From contig JAEYPO010000025.1 in NCBI GenBank assembly GCA_023410595.1, forward strand, positions 1-64,000: a DNA stretch of 64,000 bases, given 5' to 3'. Shown here piece after piece: positions 18,443 to 26,703 of this stretch. The notes beneath the pieces were generated by a model. The model made no database searches. It was given only the letters and a program-made list of their open reading frames with translations, and was not told where the DNA came from. Every line of letters begins with the position of its first letter. Position 1 is the stretch's first letter. The translations under genes were made by a program, and so were the position numbers. This DNA comes from Bacillota bacterium. Its GTDB lineage: Bacteria; Bacillota; Clostridia; Christensenellales; SZUA-584.

Positions 18443-20776
18443 TTAGCGCTTTCTTGTAATAACATAAAGGTTCGAGCCGAAGTCCCCGAGCAGGCGGGTA
18501 TGCTCGTTATAATAGCTGCCTATGAACTGGTTGTTGAGGCGGATCCCTGAGTTCAGCATATCGCCGCGGCATTCATAGCTTTCAACGCAGTCCGTAAGGC
18601 GATAAAACCTGCCTATCGTGCGGAGTATAAGCCCCTCGGGGTTAAGAGATAAGGGCAGTATATGCTTTACGAGCCCGCCGAAGCGCTTTATAAAAAGGCT
18701 CTGCGGCCGTGTGCGCAGCGAATAAAGGCTATCTGGCTCGAAGCCGTCAAGAGGCAGAATATCGTATCCTTCGCTGGCCGCCGCCTGAGTTTGAAAGAAA
18801 CCCGCGACAGCTTCCGAGCCGCCACCCGCGGTGCACTGCCAGTGGACTTTGTTGGCTTTCAGCGCGGGCAGACGATAAAACCGCCCGTACTGCAATGTTC
18901 TCCTGTGCGCTTTGTAAAAAGCTATCTGTTCTTTTATCTCCTTCTTTTCAACGCGTGTTAAGTATTTTAAATCCATCTCGTAGCCGAGACACCCGAAACA
19001 AGATACGTTAAAGCGTGTCGTTACCGGCGTGCTTCGGAGAGTCTGCTGGTGCGGCGCTTCGGAAACGTGAGCGCCCATCGTTGAAAGCGGATAAAGATAG
19101 GAAAGCCCGCCCTGAATCTTTAAGCGCTCCACGGGGTCGGTATTGTCGGACGACCAGACCTGGGGTGAATAACACAGCAGCCCCAAGTCGAACCTGTTGC
19201 CGCCGCTCGAGCAGCTTTCGAGCAATATATGCGGGCGCGGTCGGAATATGCGCTCCAGCACGTCGTAAAGACCGAGTATATACCGGTGGAAGAACTCGCC
19301 CTGATTTTCAAGCAGAGGCGAGAAAGCGTCGCTGATATGGCGGTTCATGTCCCACTTTACATAGGATATGCGCGCTTCGTCCAGTATCTTTGACACTGAC
19401 CCGACTATGTAATCGCGCACGCGGGGGTTGCACAGGTCGAGCACTAGCTGGTTGCGCCCAAGCGTCGGCTTCTTGCCGAGCGTCGTCACCGCATACTCTG
19501 GGTGCGCGCGATACAGGTCGCTGTCCTCGTTTACCATCTCCGGCTCGAACCACAGGCCGAACTCCATGCCGTATCTGCGTATACTGTCCGCGAGCCTGGG
19601 CATGCCTCCCGGAAGCTTTTTTAGGTTGATATTGTAGTCTCCCAGCCCCGCGTTGTCGTTGTTCCTTTTGCCGAACCAGCCGTCGTCCAGCACGAAAAGC
19701 TCGATACCCAGGCGGCGGGCGCGGCGCGCAAGGCGCAGCAGCCGTCCCCGGGTGAACTTAAAAAAATACGCTTCCCAGTTGTTTATGAATACGGGGCGCT
19801 CTTTTCCTTTCCAGTCGCCCCGAACGATATGGTTGTTGACAAAGTCGTGAAAATGCGCGCTCATGCCGTTGTAACCGTCGCTTGAAAACGTCATGACAGC
19901 CTCGGGCGTCTCGAACTTCTCGTCCTTATTAAGCGTCCACTCGAAGCAGTGGGGACTTAGGCCTGTCTGTACTCTGGCAAGATCCTGATTTGAAAGCTCT
20001 ATGGCGCTGTAGTGGTTGCCGCTGTAAACGAGGTTAAAGCCGTATACGCGCCCGTGCTGCTCTCTGGCGTCTTCTTCTGCGAGCAGGAAGCCCGGATTAT
20101 GGCGGTTGCTGCTCGCGCCCGTAGTCGAGCTGTTGACGAATATGCCGTATTCCAGCGCGTGCTCGTGTTTATGCGCTTCCTTTATCCAGCCGCCGTCAAA
20201 GGTAATAAGCTTAAATCCGCGGCCCGGCATATCCAGCGACATGCTCATAAGCCTGCGGATAACTAGCGGTTTTTCGTTACGGTTGATAAGCACTGCCCGG
20301 CGGGTAATAACGTCGGTTTGCCAGAACACCGTGTAATACAGCAGCAATTCCACATTGTTAGACTCGTCTGACATGGTTACTTCCAGCGTATCGCAGTCGC
20401 TTTCTTCACCGTAAGAGGAGGGCAGAGCGTCCATTTCCACACACCCTTTGAGTATACGATGAGACTTGTAAACAAAATCGCAGGTGAACGTGCCGTCCGG
20501 CATCTTTATCTCGGAGGGGGAGCGGCGGTAATCGCCGCGGCCTATGCCCGACCATTCGAGGCATATGTTGTCAAGACAGTACGTCGGGTCACTTGGGTCG
20601 TACACCACGCTGCTGCCGTAAAGCGCGGTACGCTTGAGCAATAGCCCTTCAGGGTCCTGAGGCGCTAATCGCTCGCCATAATGGATATGCTCAAGGTGCC
20701 CGAAGTCCGTAATGCGGAACCAGTAGCTTGTCTCGTTTGTCGTAATGCGGAACAGCTTATCGCATTGTTCTATCAT
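18443..20776 (-). CDS. Alpha-galactosidase, glycoside hydrolase family 36
   Basis: Cytoplasmic retaining alpha-galactosidase releasing galactose from raffinose- or melibiose-type sugars. 777 residues: N-terminal beta-supersandwich, (beta/alpha)8 core with LFVLDDGWFGKRNND, nucleophile D476 in YVKWDMNRH, and acid/base D544 in VWSSDNTDP. These positions nearly match those of characterised bacterial GH36 enzymes. No signal peptide. GGGAGGT precedes the ATG on the minus strand. It is the second gene of a two-gene operon, five bases after the GH13 gene. Confidence 0.95.
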   Translation of the reverse strand: MIEQCDKLFRITTNETSYWFRITDFGHLEHIHYGERLAPQDPEGLLLKRTALYGSSVVYDPSDPTYCLDNICLEWSGIGRGDYRRSPSEIKMPDGTFTCDFVYKSHRILKGCVEMDALPSSYGEESDCDTLEVTMSDESNNVELLLYYTVFWQTDVITRRAVLINRNEKPLVIRRLMSMSLDMPGRGFKLITFDGGWIKEAHKHEHALEYGIFVNSSTTGASSNRHNPGFLLAEEDAREQHGRVYGFNLVYSGNHYSAIELSNQDLARVQTGLSPHCFEWTLNKDEKFETPEAVMTFSSDGYNGMSAHFHDFVNNHIVRGDWKGKERPVFINNWEAYFFKFTRGRLLRLARRARRLGIELFVLDDGWFGKRNNDNAGLGDYNINLKKLPGGMPRLADSIRRYGMEFGLWFEPEMVNEDSDLYRAHPEYAVTTLGKKPTLGRNQLVLDLCNPRVRDYIVGSVSKILDEARISYVKWDMNRHISDAFSPLLENQGEFFHRYILGLYDVLERIFRPRPHILLESCSSGGNRFDLGLLCYSPQVWSSDNTDPVERLKIQGGLSYLYPLSTMGAHVSEAPHQQTLRSTPVTTRFNVSCFGCLGYEMDLKYLTRVEKKEIKEQIAFYKAHRRTLQYGRFYRLPALKANKVHWQCTAGGGSEAVAGFFQTQAAASEGYDILPLDGFEPDSLYSLRTRPQSLFIKRFGGLVKHILPLSLNPEGLILRTIGRFYRLTDCVESYECRGDMLNSGIRLNNQFIGSYYNEHTRLLGDFGSNLYVITRKR

Positions 20777-20781
20777 AAAGC

Positions 20782-22398
20782 TTACCTCCCCGTCACGTCC
20801 AGCAGTACAGCTTCATAGGGCTTGAGGCTTCCGCCGTATTCCGCTCTGCCGTAATTGGACGCTATAACTTTGCCGATCCCGGCGGCCTTCTTTGGGTGCC
20901 TGCCGAAATTAAGCAACACCCGGTATACCTGACCACTCTTTTCACGCTCGTATATAAAGAGGCTGCCTGACGCGCGTATCAGCCGGAATTCGCCGTATCC
21001 CAGCACGTCGCTGCCCGCGCGCAGCGCTATCATGTTTTTATAGAAGCTGCGAACGGAATCAGTATCGTTCATCTGCGCTTCCGCGTTTATAATCTTGTGG
21101 TTTTTGTTTATGCCCAGCCACGGCTCGCCCGTCGTAAAGCCCGCTCCCGGCTCTGCGCTCCACTGCATGGGCGTGCGCGCGTTGTCGCGCGACGAGCGTT
21201 TTATCATGCGCCAGCGGTAAAATGCGGGTATATGAAGCTTCTTTGCCGTATTGTATATATTGAGGGATTCGACGTCCTTTATCTGATCCATACCGGTAAA
21301 ATCGAAGTTAGTCATGCCAATCTCCTGCCCCTGATATATAAAAGGAGTGCCGCGCAGAGTAAGCAGCATGAGGCAGAGCATCTTGGCGGAGGCTGCCCAG
21401 TATTCTCCGTCGTCACCGAAACGCGAGACGGACCTCGGCTGGTCGTGGTTTTCGAGATAACACGCGTTCCACTCGAGCGCACTTTGCCACTTAGCTATTA
21501 TCCTGCCGAACCGTCCGGCACTGAAGCGGCGCTTGAACCACTTGATAAAGAACTGGTCGGCTTCCATATGCTCGAACGAAAATATCATGTCAAGCTCTCC
21601 GCGGCTTCCGTCCGTAAGGTCTTTGCCCATCCGCGTCGTGACGAACACTGCCTCGCCCACTGTAAAGCAGTCGTACCGGCTCAAGACCTCGCTGCGCAGA
21701 GTTTTCAATATCTTGTGCGCGCCCGGCTGCGACGTGTAATACTCGCTCCCCTTTATTATCAGCTTTTTGCTGTCCTTGAGCGAAGACTTCCAGATGATGT
21801 TTATAACATCGCAGCGGAAGCCGGACACGCCTCTGTCGAGCCAGAATCGCATTATGTCCTTTATCTCCCCGAGCACCTTGGGGTTATGGTAGTTGAGGTC
21901 GGGCTGCTTCTTCGCGAACAGGTGCATGTAGTATTCGCCGCTCTGTTCATCGTATTCCCACGCGCTGCCGCCGAACAGGCTTATCCAGTTGTTGGGCGGC
22001 CTGCCGTTTCTGCCGGGCCGCCAGATATAGTAATCGCGGTAGGGACTTTTTTTATCACGGCTCGCTTTGAACCACGGGTGCTCGTCGGACGTGTGGTTAA
22101 TAACAAGATCCATTACGATACGTATGTCGCGGCGCCTTGCCTCTTCTATGAACCGTTCCATGTCCGCCATCGTACCGTATTTAGGGTCGATATCGCGGTA
22201 GTCGCTGATATCGTAGCCGTTGTCCGCGTCGGGGGAGCGGTATACCGGCCCGAGCCATATTATACCGATGCCAAGGTCTTTAAGATAATCCAAATGCTCG
22301 ATTATGCCGGGGATATCGCCGAATCCGTCGCCGTTCGTATCGGCAAAGCTGCGGGGATAGATCTGATAGACGACCCTTTTCTGCCACCATTTAGACAT
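20782..22398 (-). CDS. Alpha-glucosidase, glycoside hydrolase family 13 (oligo-1,6-glucosidase type)
   Basis: Cytoplasmic exo-acting alpha-glucosidase. 538 residues; catalytic nucleophile D197 in GFRCDVIN, acid/base E249 in TVGEAV and transition-state D319 in ENHDQPR, with the N-terminal WWQKRVVYQIYPRSF and the first-domain signature IVMDLVINHTSDEH. These fit the oligo-1,6-glucosidase / sucrose isomerase-like / trehalose-6-phosphate hydrolase group; the exact substrate is uncertain. Paired with the alpha-galactosidase, it could digest raffinose-family or isomaltose-type oligosaccharides. First gene of the operon; strong GGAGG site. Confidence 0.92.
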   Translation of the reverse strand: MSKWWQKRVVYQIYPRSFADTNGDGFGDIPGIIEHLDYLKDLGIGIIWLGPVYRSPDADNGYDISDYRDIDPKYGTMADMERFIEEARRRDIRIVMDLVINHTSDEHPWFKASRDKKSPYRDYYIWRPGRNGRPPNNWISLFGGSAWEYDEQSGEYYMHLFAKKQPDLNYHNPKVLGEIKDIMRFWLDRGVSGFRCDVINIIWKSSLKDSKKLIIKGSEYYTSQPGAHKILKTLRSEVLSRYDCFTVGEAVFVTTRMGKDLTDGSRGELDMIFSFEHMEADQFFIKWFKRRFSAGRFGRIIAKWQSALEWNACYLENHDQPRSVSRFGDDGEYWAASAKMLCLMLLTLRGTPFIYQGQEIGMTNFDFTGMDQIKDVESLNIYNTAKKLHIPAFYRWRMIKRSSRDNARTPMQWSAEPGAGFTTGEPWLGINKNHKIINAEAQMNDTDSVRSFYKNMIALRAGSDVLGYGEFRLIRASGSLFIYEREKSGQVYRVLLNFGRHPKKAAGIGKVIASNYGRAEYGGSLKPYEAVLLDVTGR

Positions 22399-22453
22399 TG
22401 AACCGCCTCCTTAAGTTGTTGGACTGATATTCATAACACAAGCGTATGGTTAC

Positions 22454-22482
22454 AGTTTAGTAAATTATAGTTATTACGTCAA
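22454..22482 (-). promoter_or_regulatory. Promoter of the GH13-GH36 operon
   Basis: On the minus strand, TTGACG (complement of 22482-22477), a 17-base spacer, and TAAACT (complement of 22459-22454). It lies about 60 bases before the GH13 start. Confidence 0.65.
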
Positions 22483-22575
22483 TGAACATATGTATGTTTT
22501 GCATGTCCGGTATTCGCGCCTTGTAAACTAATGAACGGGAAGGCATTTTAGGGCGATAATAAGTGCTTGGTGACA

Positions 22576-22614
22576 TATATCTGCAGATATAGTAAGATTG
22601 ATATGAAATCATAT
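22576..22614. promoter_or_regulatory. Two palindromes upstream of the zinc-ribbon gene
   Basis: TATATCTGCAGATATA (22576-22591) is a perfect 16-base palindrome, followed by ATATGA-AA-TCATAT (22601-22614). Both precede the 22638 start and could bind a dimeric regulator; the partner is unknown. Confidence 0.4.
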
Positions 22615-22637
22615 TTTATGTTAAGGGGAGCGGGGCT

Positions 22638-22868
22638 ATGGTGTGTCCAAGGTGCGGCAGCACGAACGTAACGTCTCAGGCGGTGACTGAAACGACCGCG
22701 AAAGGAAAAGTAAAAGGGTTCGGGTGCGTAAAGGCCTTCCTGGGCTGGCTGTTTTTCTCGGTTCCGGGTATTCTCTGCGGCCTGTGCGGCATGGGTAAAG
22801 AAAAGTCCCGTACAAAAACGAGGACAAGGGTAATAAGGATATGTCAAAACTGCGGGAAACAGTTCTAA
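22638..22868 (+). CDS. Small membrane protein with paired CxxC zinc-ribbon motifs
   Basis: 76 residues. CPRCGS near the N-terminus and CQNCGKQF at the C-terminus can form one zinc ribbon, with a hydrophobic segment between them (about 33-52, including FLGWLFFSVPGILCGLCG). This CxxC-hydrophobic-CxxC layout resembles LITAF-like or other small zinc-ribbon membrane proteins; no function is assigned. AGGGGAG site before the ATG. It overlaps the next gene by 28 bases. Confidence 0.65.
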   Translation: MVCPRCGSTNVTSQAVTETTAKGKVKGFGCVKAFLGWLFFSVPGILCGLCGMGKEKSRTKTRTRVIRICQNCGKQF

Positions 22869-23212
22869 CACTGCTGCAGGACATAGGCGACAGGAGCGGC
22901 TGTCACCAGATGCCCGAGCGCAGCTTTAAGACAGGCGCGTATGTCTTTCCCGTCTGCGCAAGGTGCACCGGGGTATTCTTTGGCCAGCTTACCGCCGTCA
23001 TACTCGCCTTGTTCGGTACGGTTTGCCCTTACCATATAGCCATTTCGCTGCTTGCGGTTATGGGCTTCGACTGGCTTGTTCAGCGCATCGGCCTTAAAGA
23101 ATCTACGAATATAAGGCGGCTTGTTACCGGCGTCTTCGGAGGCTTCGGGCTGTTCAGCATATATATCAATCTTGTTATTCTACTATACCATTTCATAAGA
23201 GGGATACTCTGA
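22841..23212 (+). CDS. DUF2085-like membrane protein
   Basis: 123 residues with the hallmark CHQMPERSF then FPVCARCTGVFFGQ of DUF2085 proteins (conserved C-H and CxRCTG elements) and two to three membrane spans after residue 40. Function unknown in the family; the cysteine/histidine pattern suggests metal binding at the membrane surface. It starts within the preceding zinc-ribbon gene behind AAGGA, so the two are likely co-expressed. Confidence 0.75.
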   Translation: MSKLRETVLTLLQDIGDRSGCHQMPERSFKTGAYVFPVCARCTGVFFGQLTAVILALFGTVCPYHIAISLLAVMGFDWLVQRIGLKESTNIRRLVTGVFGGFGLFSIYINLVILLYHFIRGIL

Positions 23213-23252
23213 TACCGTGTTTCTTTAGAAAATCTATACGATCACCGTTAAC

Positions 23253-23274
23253 ATTGTAAATATATTTTTACAAT
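23253..23274. promoter_or_regulatory. Operator-like inverted repeat before lipoprotein copy A
   Basis: ATTGTAAA-N6-TTTACAAT, perfect eight-base arms, ending 11 bases before the -35 box of the first CQPTPE lipoprotein. A near-identical element precedes copy C (26605-26624). Two further TTACA-containing motifs lie downstream of each promoter. Confidence 0.6.
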
Positions 23275-23285
23275 TCCATTCGCTC

Positions 23286-23314
23286 TTGACATACAAAGGA
23301 AATTAATATACCAT
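23286..23314 (+). promoter_or_regulatory. Promoter of lipoprotein copy A
   Basis: TTGACA (23286-23291), 17-base spacer, TACCAT (23309-23314). The same -35, spacing and -10 recur before copy C at 26637-26665, showing that the promoter was duplicated with the gene. Confidence 0.65.
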
Positions 23315-23352
23315 AATTTACAAGAGTATTACAAAATTTGCGGAGGTGTTAC

Positions 23353-24933
23353 GTGAAAAGATGCAAGTATAACCGGGCTGCATTAATTGTATTAATACTA
23401 ATTGTTATTTTTATCATATCTGCCTGTCAGCCTACGCCGGAGACACCGCCGGTCGTACGCAGAGAGGAGGATATACCCAAAGAGGCGATTCTGGAAACCG
23501 ACGCGCCGCCGACGGCAGAAGTAAAGAACGTCGTTGAGCCGGCTGCTTATACGGTTAAGGAGCATTGGAAGGAAACGGAGAAAAAAAACGATTTTATTTC
23601 CATCGAGGTGGATGCGGATATACTGATGCCCGAGGCGGCGGCATATCCGGTGGAGCGGCTCGAGCGCGTCGTGCTCACGCAGGAGAAGGTGGATGAGCTG
23701 ATCGCGTATTTTACGGAGCCGGGGACGAAATTCTATACCGGCGAGTATGTGAAACTGAAATCGGACTATGAAGAAGAGCTCATCGGTTTGAAACAGAGTC
23801 TGCAAAATGTATTGAACGGCGGCGACGGCGAAACTCCCGAATCCATCCGCTCATCTATTAAGGAGGTGGAGGGCAAGCTGGCGCAGGCGCCCGAAAGCCC
23901 TGCTTATACCTATGTGCAACCGGTGTTTACGTATATGACCGATTATGAGACAGGCGAGCCGCGCAAGGAGTACGGGGAAAATACTATTAAAGTTTCCATA
24001 GAATTGCCGGATGGCGGCAGATATGGGTCTGTTTATGCAGCACGCTATGAAAAGGGGAAAAACACGAGTTCCGGCTTTTCTTACACCAGGTTCAGCGGCG
24101 GGTGGAATTTGGAAAGCTATTTTACCTGGTATGACGAGGAACTCAGGCAGGAAACGGAGCGGTATGCAGAAGATGACCCGTATAAGAAGGAAATTGCAAA
24201 ACAACGTGAATATGTAGACGCCGGGCTGAAGAGCATGCAGGGCAACAACATGGATCTGCGCGCCGCGGCTGATAGAGCGATTCGCGTGCTGGAGGAGCTG
24301 GGCATAGAAGGAATGCAGCTTAAAAGCTTTGAAAAGGCGATGTTCTCCAAGGAACGCGACGAGGAAGAAAACTACACAATACCCGGCTGCTACGTGCAAT
24401 TTGTACGCGAATGCGGCGGCATCCCCTCGCTTTCGCAACGTGGCGGCAGTTTTTCGCCTGAGCAGGATTACTCCGAAGTATATTGCGCGCCCTTTGATCT
24501 GGAGGGTGTGGACCTGATCATAAGCGAGGAGGGCATAGAGTATTTCTCATGGAGAGACATGGCACAGCCAGTAGAGCGCACTGCCGAAAATACCACTCTT
24601 AAGCCGCTCGATGATATGAAACAGCGTATTCTCGATCACGTTTACTTTATGAATGGGGCATGGCTGGACGGACAGCTCGGCAAAAAGCGCCTCAAAATTG
24701 AGGAAATGCGCCTGGTTACAACATACATCAACGCCAAGGATGATACTGAGCGCGTGCTGATCGTACCCGCGTGGCATATTATGACGCAGGAAGAGTATTT
24801 GTATGACCAAACAGATACTTGGACTCAGAGAAATAAAGAGGAATTCATGATCAATGCTCTCGACGGCAGCGGCATCCTTATGCCGGGTATATTGGAACGT
24901 ATGCAGGAAATGCAAAGCCGGGCAAACGGATAA
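23353..24933 (+). CDS. CQPTPE-family lipoprotein, copy A
   Basis: Predicted surface lipoprotein of unknown function, founder-position member of the tandem array. 526 residues from GTG 23353, which follows CGGAGGT; the frame is open from a TTG at 23338 that lies inside the ribosome binding region. Signal peptide with lipobox ISAC, lipidated cysteine C25, mature start CQPTPE. Shared landmarks follow: HW-K/D motif, IEVDADI..P strand, a coiled-coil stretch ending in AQAPES, RECGGIP, and NALDGS near the end. Unlike most copies it continues with a helical tail instead of ending LGY. The fold may be the family I remember as DUF6034 (unverified). Confidence 0.85.
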   Translation: MKRCKYNRAALIVLILIVIFIISACQPTPETPPVVRREEDIPKEAILETDAPPTAEVKNVVEPAAYTVKEHWKETEKKNDFISIEVDADILMPEAAAYPVERLERVVLTQEKVDELIAYFTEPGTKFYTGEYVKLKSDYEEELIGLKQSLQNVLNGGDGETPESIRSSIKEVEGKLAQAPESPAYTYVQPVFTYMTDYETGEPRKEYGENTIKVSIELPDGGRYGSVYAARYEKGKNTSSGFSYTRFSGGWNLESYFTWYDEELRQETERYAEDDPYKKEIAKQREYVDAGLKSMQGNNMDLRAAADRAIRVLEELGIEGMQLKSFEKAMFSKERDEEENYTIPGCYVQFVRECGGIPSLSQRGGSFSPEQDYSEVYCAPFDLEGVDLIISEEGIEYFSWRDMAQPVERTAENTTLKPLDDMKQRILDHVYFMNGAWLDGQLGKKRLKIEEMRLVTTYINAKDDTERVLIVPAWHIMTQEEYLYDQTDTWTQRNKEEFMINALDGSGILMPGILERMQEMQSRANG

Positions 24934-24990
24934 GCTGCGATTGATGAGACCGTTAATTACAAAGTATAGCAAAAGTTGCGGAGGTGATAC

Positions 24991-26451
24991 ATGAGAAGAA
25001 TGTATGCTGCCCGGACTGTAATTACCATGTTTATTTTACTTATTACATTCACTGTTACGGCCTGCCAGCCGACGCCGGAAAGCGCGATAGTCCGGCAAAA
25101 GGATGGAGAAATACAATTGCAGGCAAATGCTGTGCCATACAATAAAGCTGATTTTCCGGATACGTACAAAGACAGTTATTCAAAAAACGGAGCGGATATA
25201 ACGTTTGACGCGGCAGTGAAAACGCCCGATTCGGACGCTTTGCTGACATACGATATAAGCCCGGCTCCGTTTACGCAGGCTCAGGTCGATACCATTATAA
25301 AAGCGCTGTTCGGCGATACGCAGATGTATGAACCCGCACAAGTTACAAAATCGCAGCTTGAGCCGGCATATTTGGAAGCGCTGTCCGCGCTGAACGATAA
25401 AAAAGCGAACCCGGATCAATATGAGAACACGCTCGAATATTATCAGGGCGAGGTTGACCATCTGAAGCAAGAGATGGAAAACGCTCCCGAAACGGACAAC
25501 CTCGTGCCAATTGATAGAACGTTGAAAACAAATTTACAGGGAACACAGTACTACAGCGGCCGGGGCGATCTGGGCAAAGACGAAATGGCCATGATCATGA
25601 TAAATAATTATACTGATTATCCGGATTTGGGCGATCATTCATTTTTAGAATTCAGGAACGGTAACAAATATATGGGCATGTCACATTACTATTCGGATAT
25701 ACAGGACAAAGGGCCGTCGAATCTGAAAACGACAAAAGAAGAGGCGATAGCGCAGGCAAGTGATATTGTAAACCGCCTGGGCGCGGGTTATATGGAATAT
25801 GCGGGATGCGCTACCGGATTGGTTTATGACGAACGTGAGTTTGGCGGGTTCCCGGCTGAGTTCGACCCGCAGATACCTCAGGCTTATCTTGTATATTATA
25901 CAAGGACACAGGACAGCGTACCGGTCACCTACGACCTGCGGGCTTCTTCCGGCAGCCTTCCCGACAACGCCTATTCGGCTCCCGTATCGTATGAAAGGAT
26001 CACTGTCATGGTGGAGGACACCGGCGTAACGAATGTAAGATGGCAGGCGCCGATAGGTATAACGAATGCTTCCGCTCCAAACAACAAGATCATTCCCTTT
26101 GAAGATATTGTAGCGCTCGCAAAAGAGAAGCTTAGCTTTTATTACGCTGTGTATGAGGAGGGACAGCAGCCGGCCGCAAGCGGGTACGCGGCGGCGCAGG
26201 CTTCCAGCCCGATAGATAACGGAAGCGTCGTGAGCAACAGCATACATATACAGAATATAACGCTGGGTCTTATGCAGCTGCCTGTTAAAAACGAGAACAG
26301 TTGGCAGCTCGTTCCCGTCTGGGATTTCTTCGGGTATTACGAAACGGAATATCAGAGCGGTGTGAGCGTAATGCATTATATGAACGATAAAAGCATTCTT
26401 ACAATAAACGCCGTAACCGGCAGCGTGATAGACAGAAACCTTGGGTACTAG
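24991..26451 (+). CDS. CQPTPE-family lipoprotein, copy B
   Basis: 486 residues; signal peptide with lipobox VTAC and C25, mature start CQPTPE. It carries the array landmarks in order: FTQAQVD, a coiled coil ending ENAPET, the RTQDSVP equivalent of the GGIP element, YERITVMVEDTGV, VPVWDFFGYY and a C-terminal NAVTGSVIDRNLGY. The ATG is 57 bases after copy A behind GGAGGTGAT. The leader keeps a decayed form of the copy A leader but no promoter, so it is probably transcribed with copy A. Ligand unknown. Confidence 0.85.
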   Translation: MRRMYAARTVITMFILLITFTVTACQPTPESAIVRQKDGEIQLQANAVPYNKADFPDTYKDSYSKNGADITFDAAVKTPDSDALLTYDISPAPFTQAQVDTIIKALFGDTQMYEPAQVTKSQLEPAYLEALSALNDKKANPDQYENTLEYYQGEVDHLKQEMENAPETDNLVPIDRTLKTNLQGTQYYSGRGDLGKDEMAMIMINNYTDYPDLGDHSFLEFRNGNKYMGMSHYYSDIQDKGPSNLKTTKEEAIAQASDIVNRLGAGYMEYAGCATGLVYDEREFGGFPAEFDPQIPQAYLVYYTRTQDSVPVTYDLRASSGSLPDNAYSAPVSYERITVMVEDTGVTNVRWQAPIGITNASAPNNKIIPFEDIVALAKEKLSFYYAVYEEGQQPAASGYAAAQASSPIDNGSVVSNSIHIQNITLGLMQLPVKNENSWQLVPVWDFFGYYETEYQSGVSVMHYMNDKSILTINAVTGSVIDRNLGY

Positions 26452-26636
26452 TATGGATTTTTATAATAAATTGTACTAAAGCCTTGTTCTGTTTTTATTG
26501 TCCGCTAAAGAAGCTCATTTGAAATGGGCAAGCGGTTCAAGCAGATTAGATAATATTCAATATAAGTCTGAAAAGTGCGTTTAGTGTTAGTTAAGCAATT
26601 CTATTTGTAAATGTATTTTTACAATTCCATTAACTC
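26452..26636. other. Spacer between lipoprotein copies B and C
   Basis: AT-rich, without an open frame or a clear terminator. Its right end is the inverted repeat at 26605-26624: TTGTAAA-N6-TTTACAA, seven-base arms, matching the element before copy A and 12 bases from the copy C -35 box. Confidence 0.55.
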
Positions 26637-26665
26637 TTGACAAACAAATATTAAAACTGTACCAT
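26637..26665 (+). promoter_or_regulatory. Promoter of lipoprotein copy C
   Basis: TTGACA, 17-base spacer, TACCAT, followed by the same TTTACA/TTACA-rich leader and TTGCGGAGGTG ribosome binding region as copy A. Confidence 0.65.
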
Positions 26666-26703
26666 AATTTACAAAAGTATTACAAAAGTTGCGGAGGTGT
26701 TAC

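Noticed and set aside
21097..22401. Plus-strand open frame of 434 codons
   Set aside because: Lies wholly opposite the GH13 gene, whose catalytic residues are all intact; the antisense frame shows no domain and only reflects codon bias.
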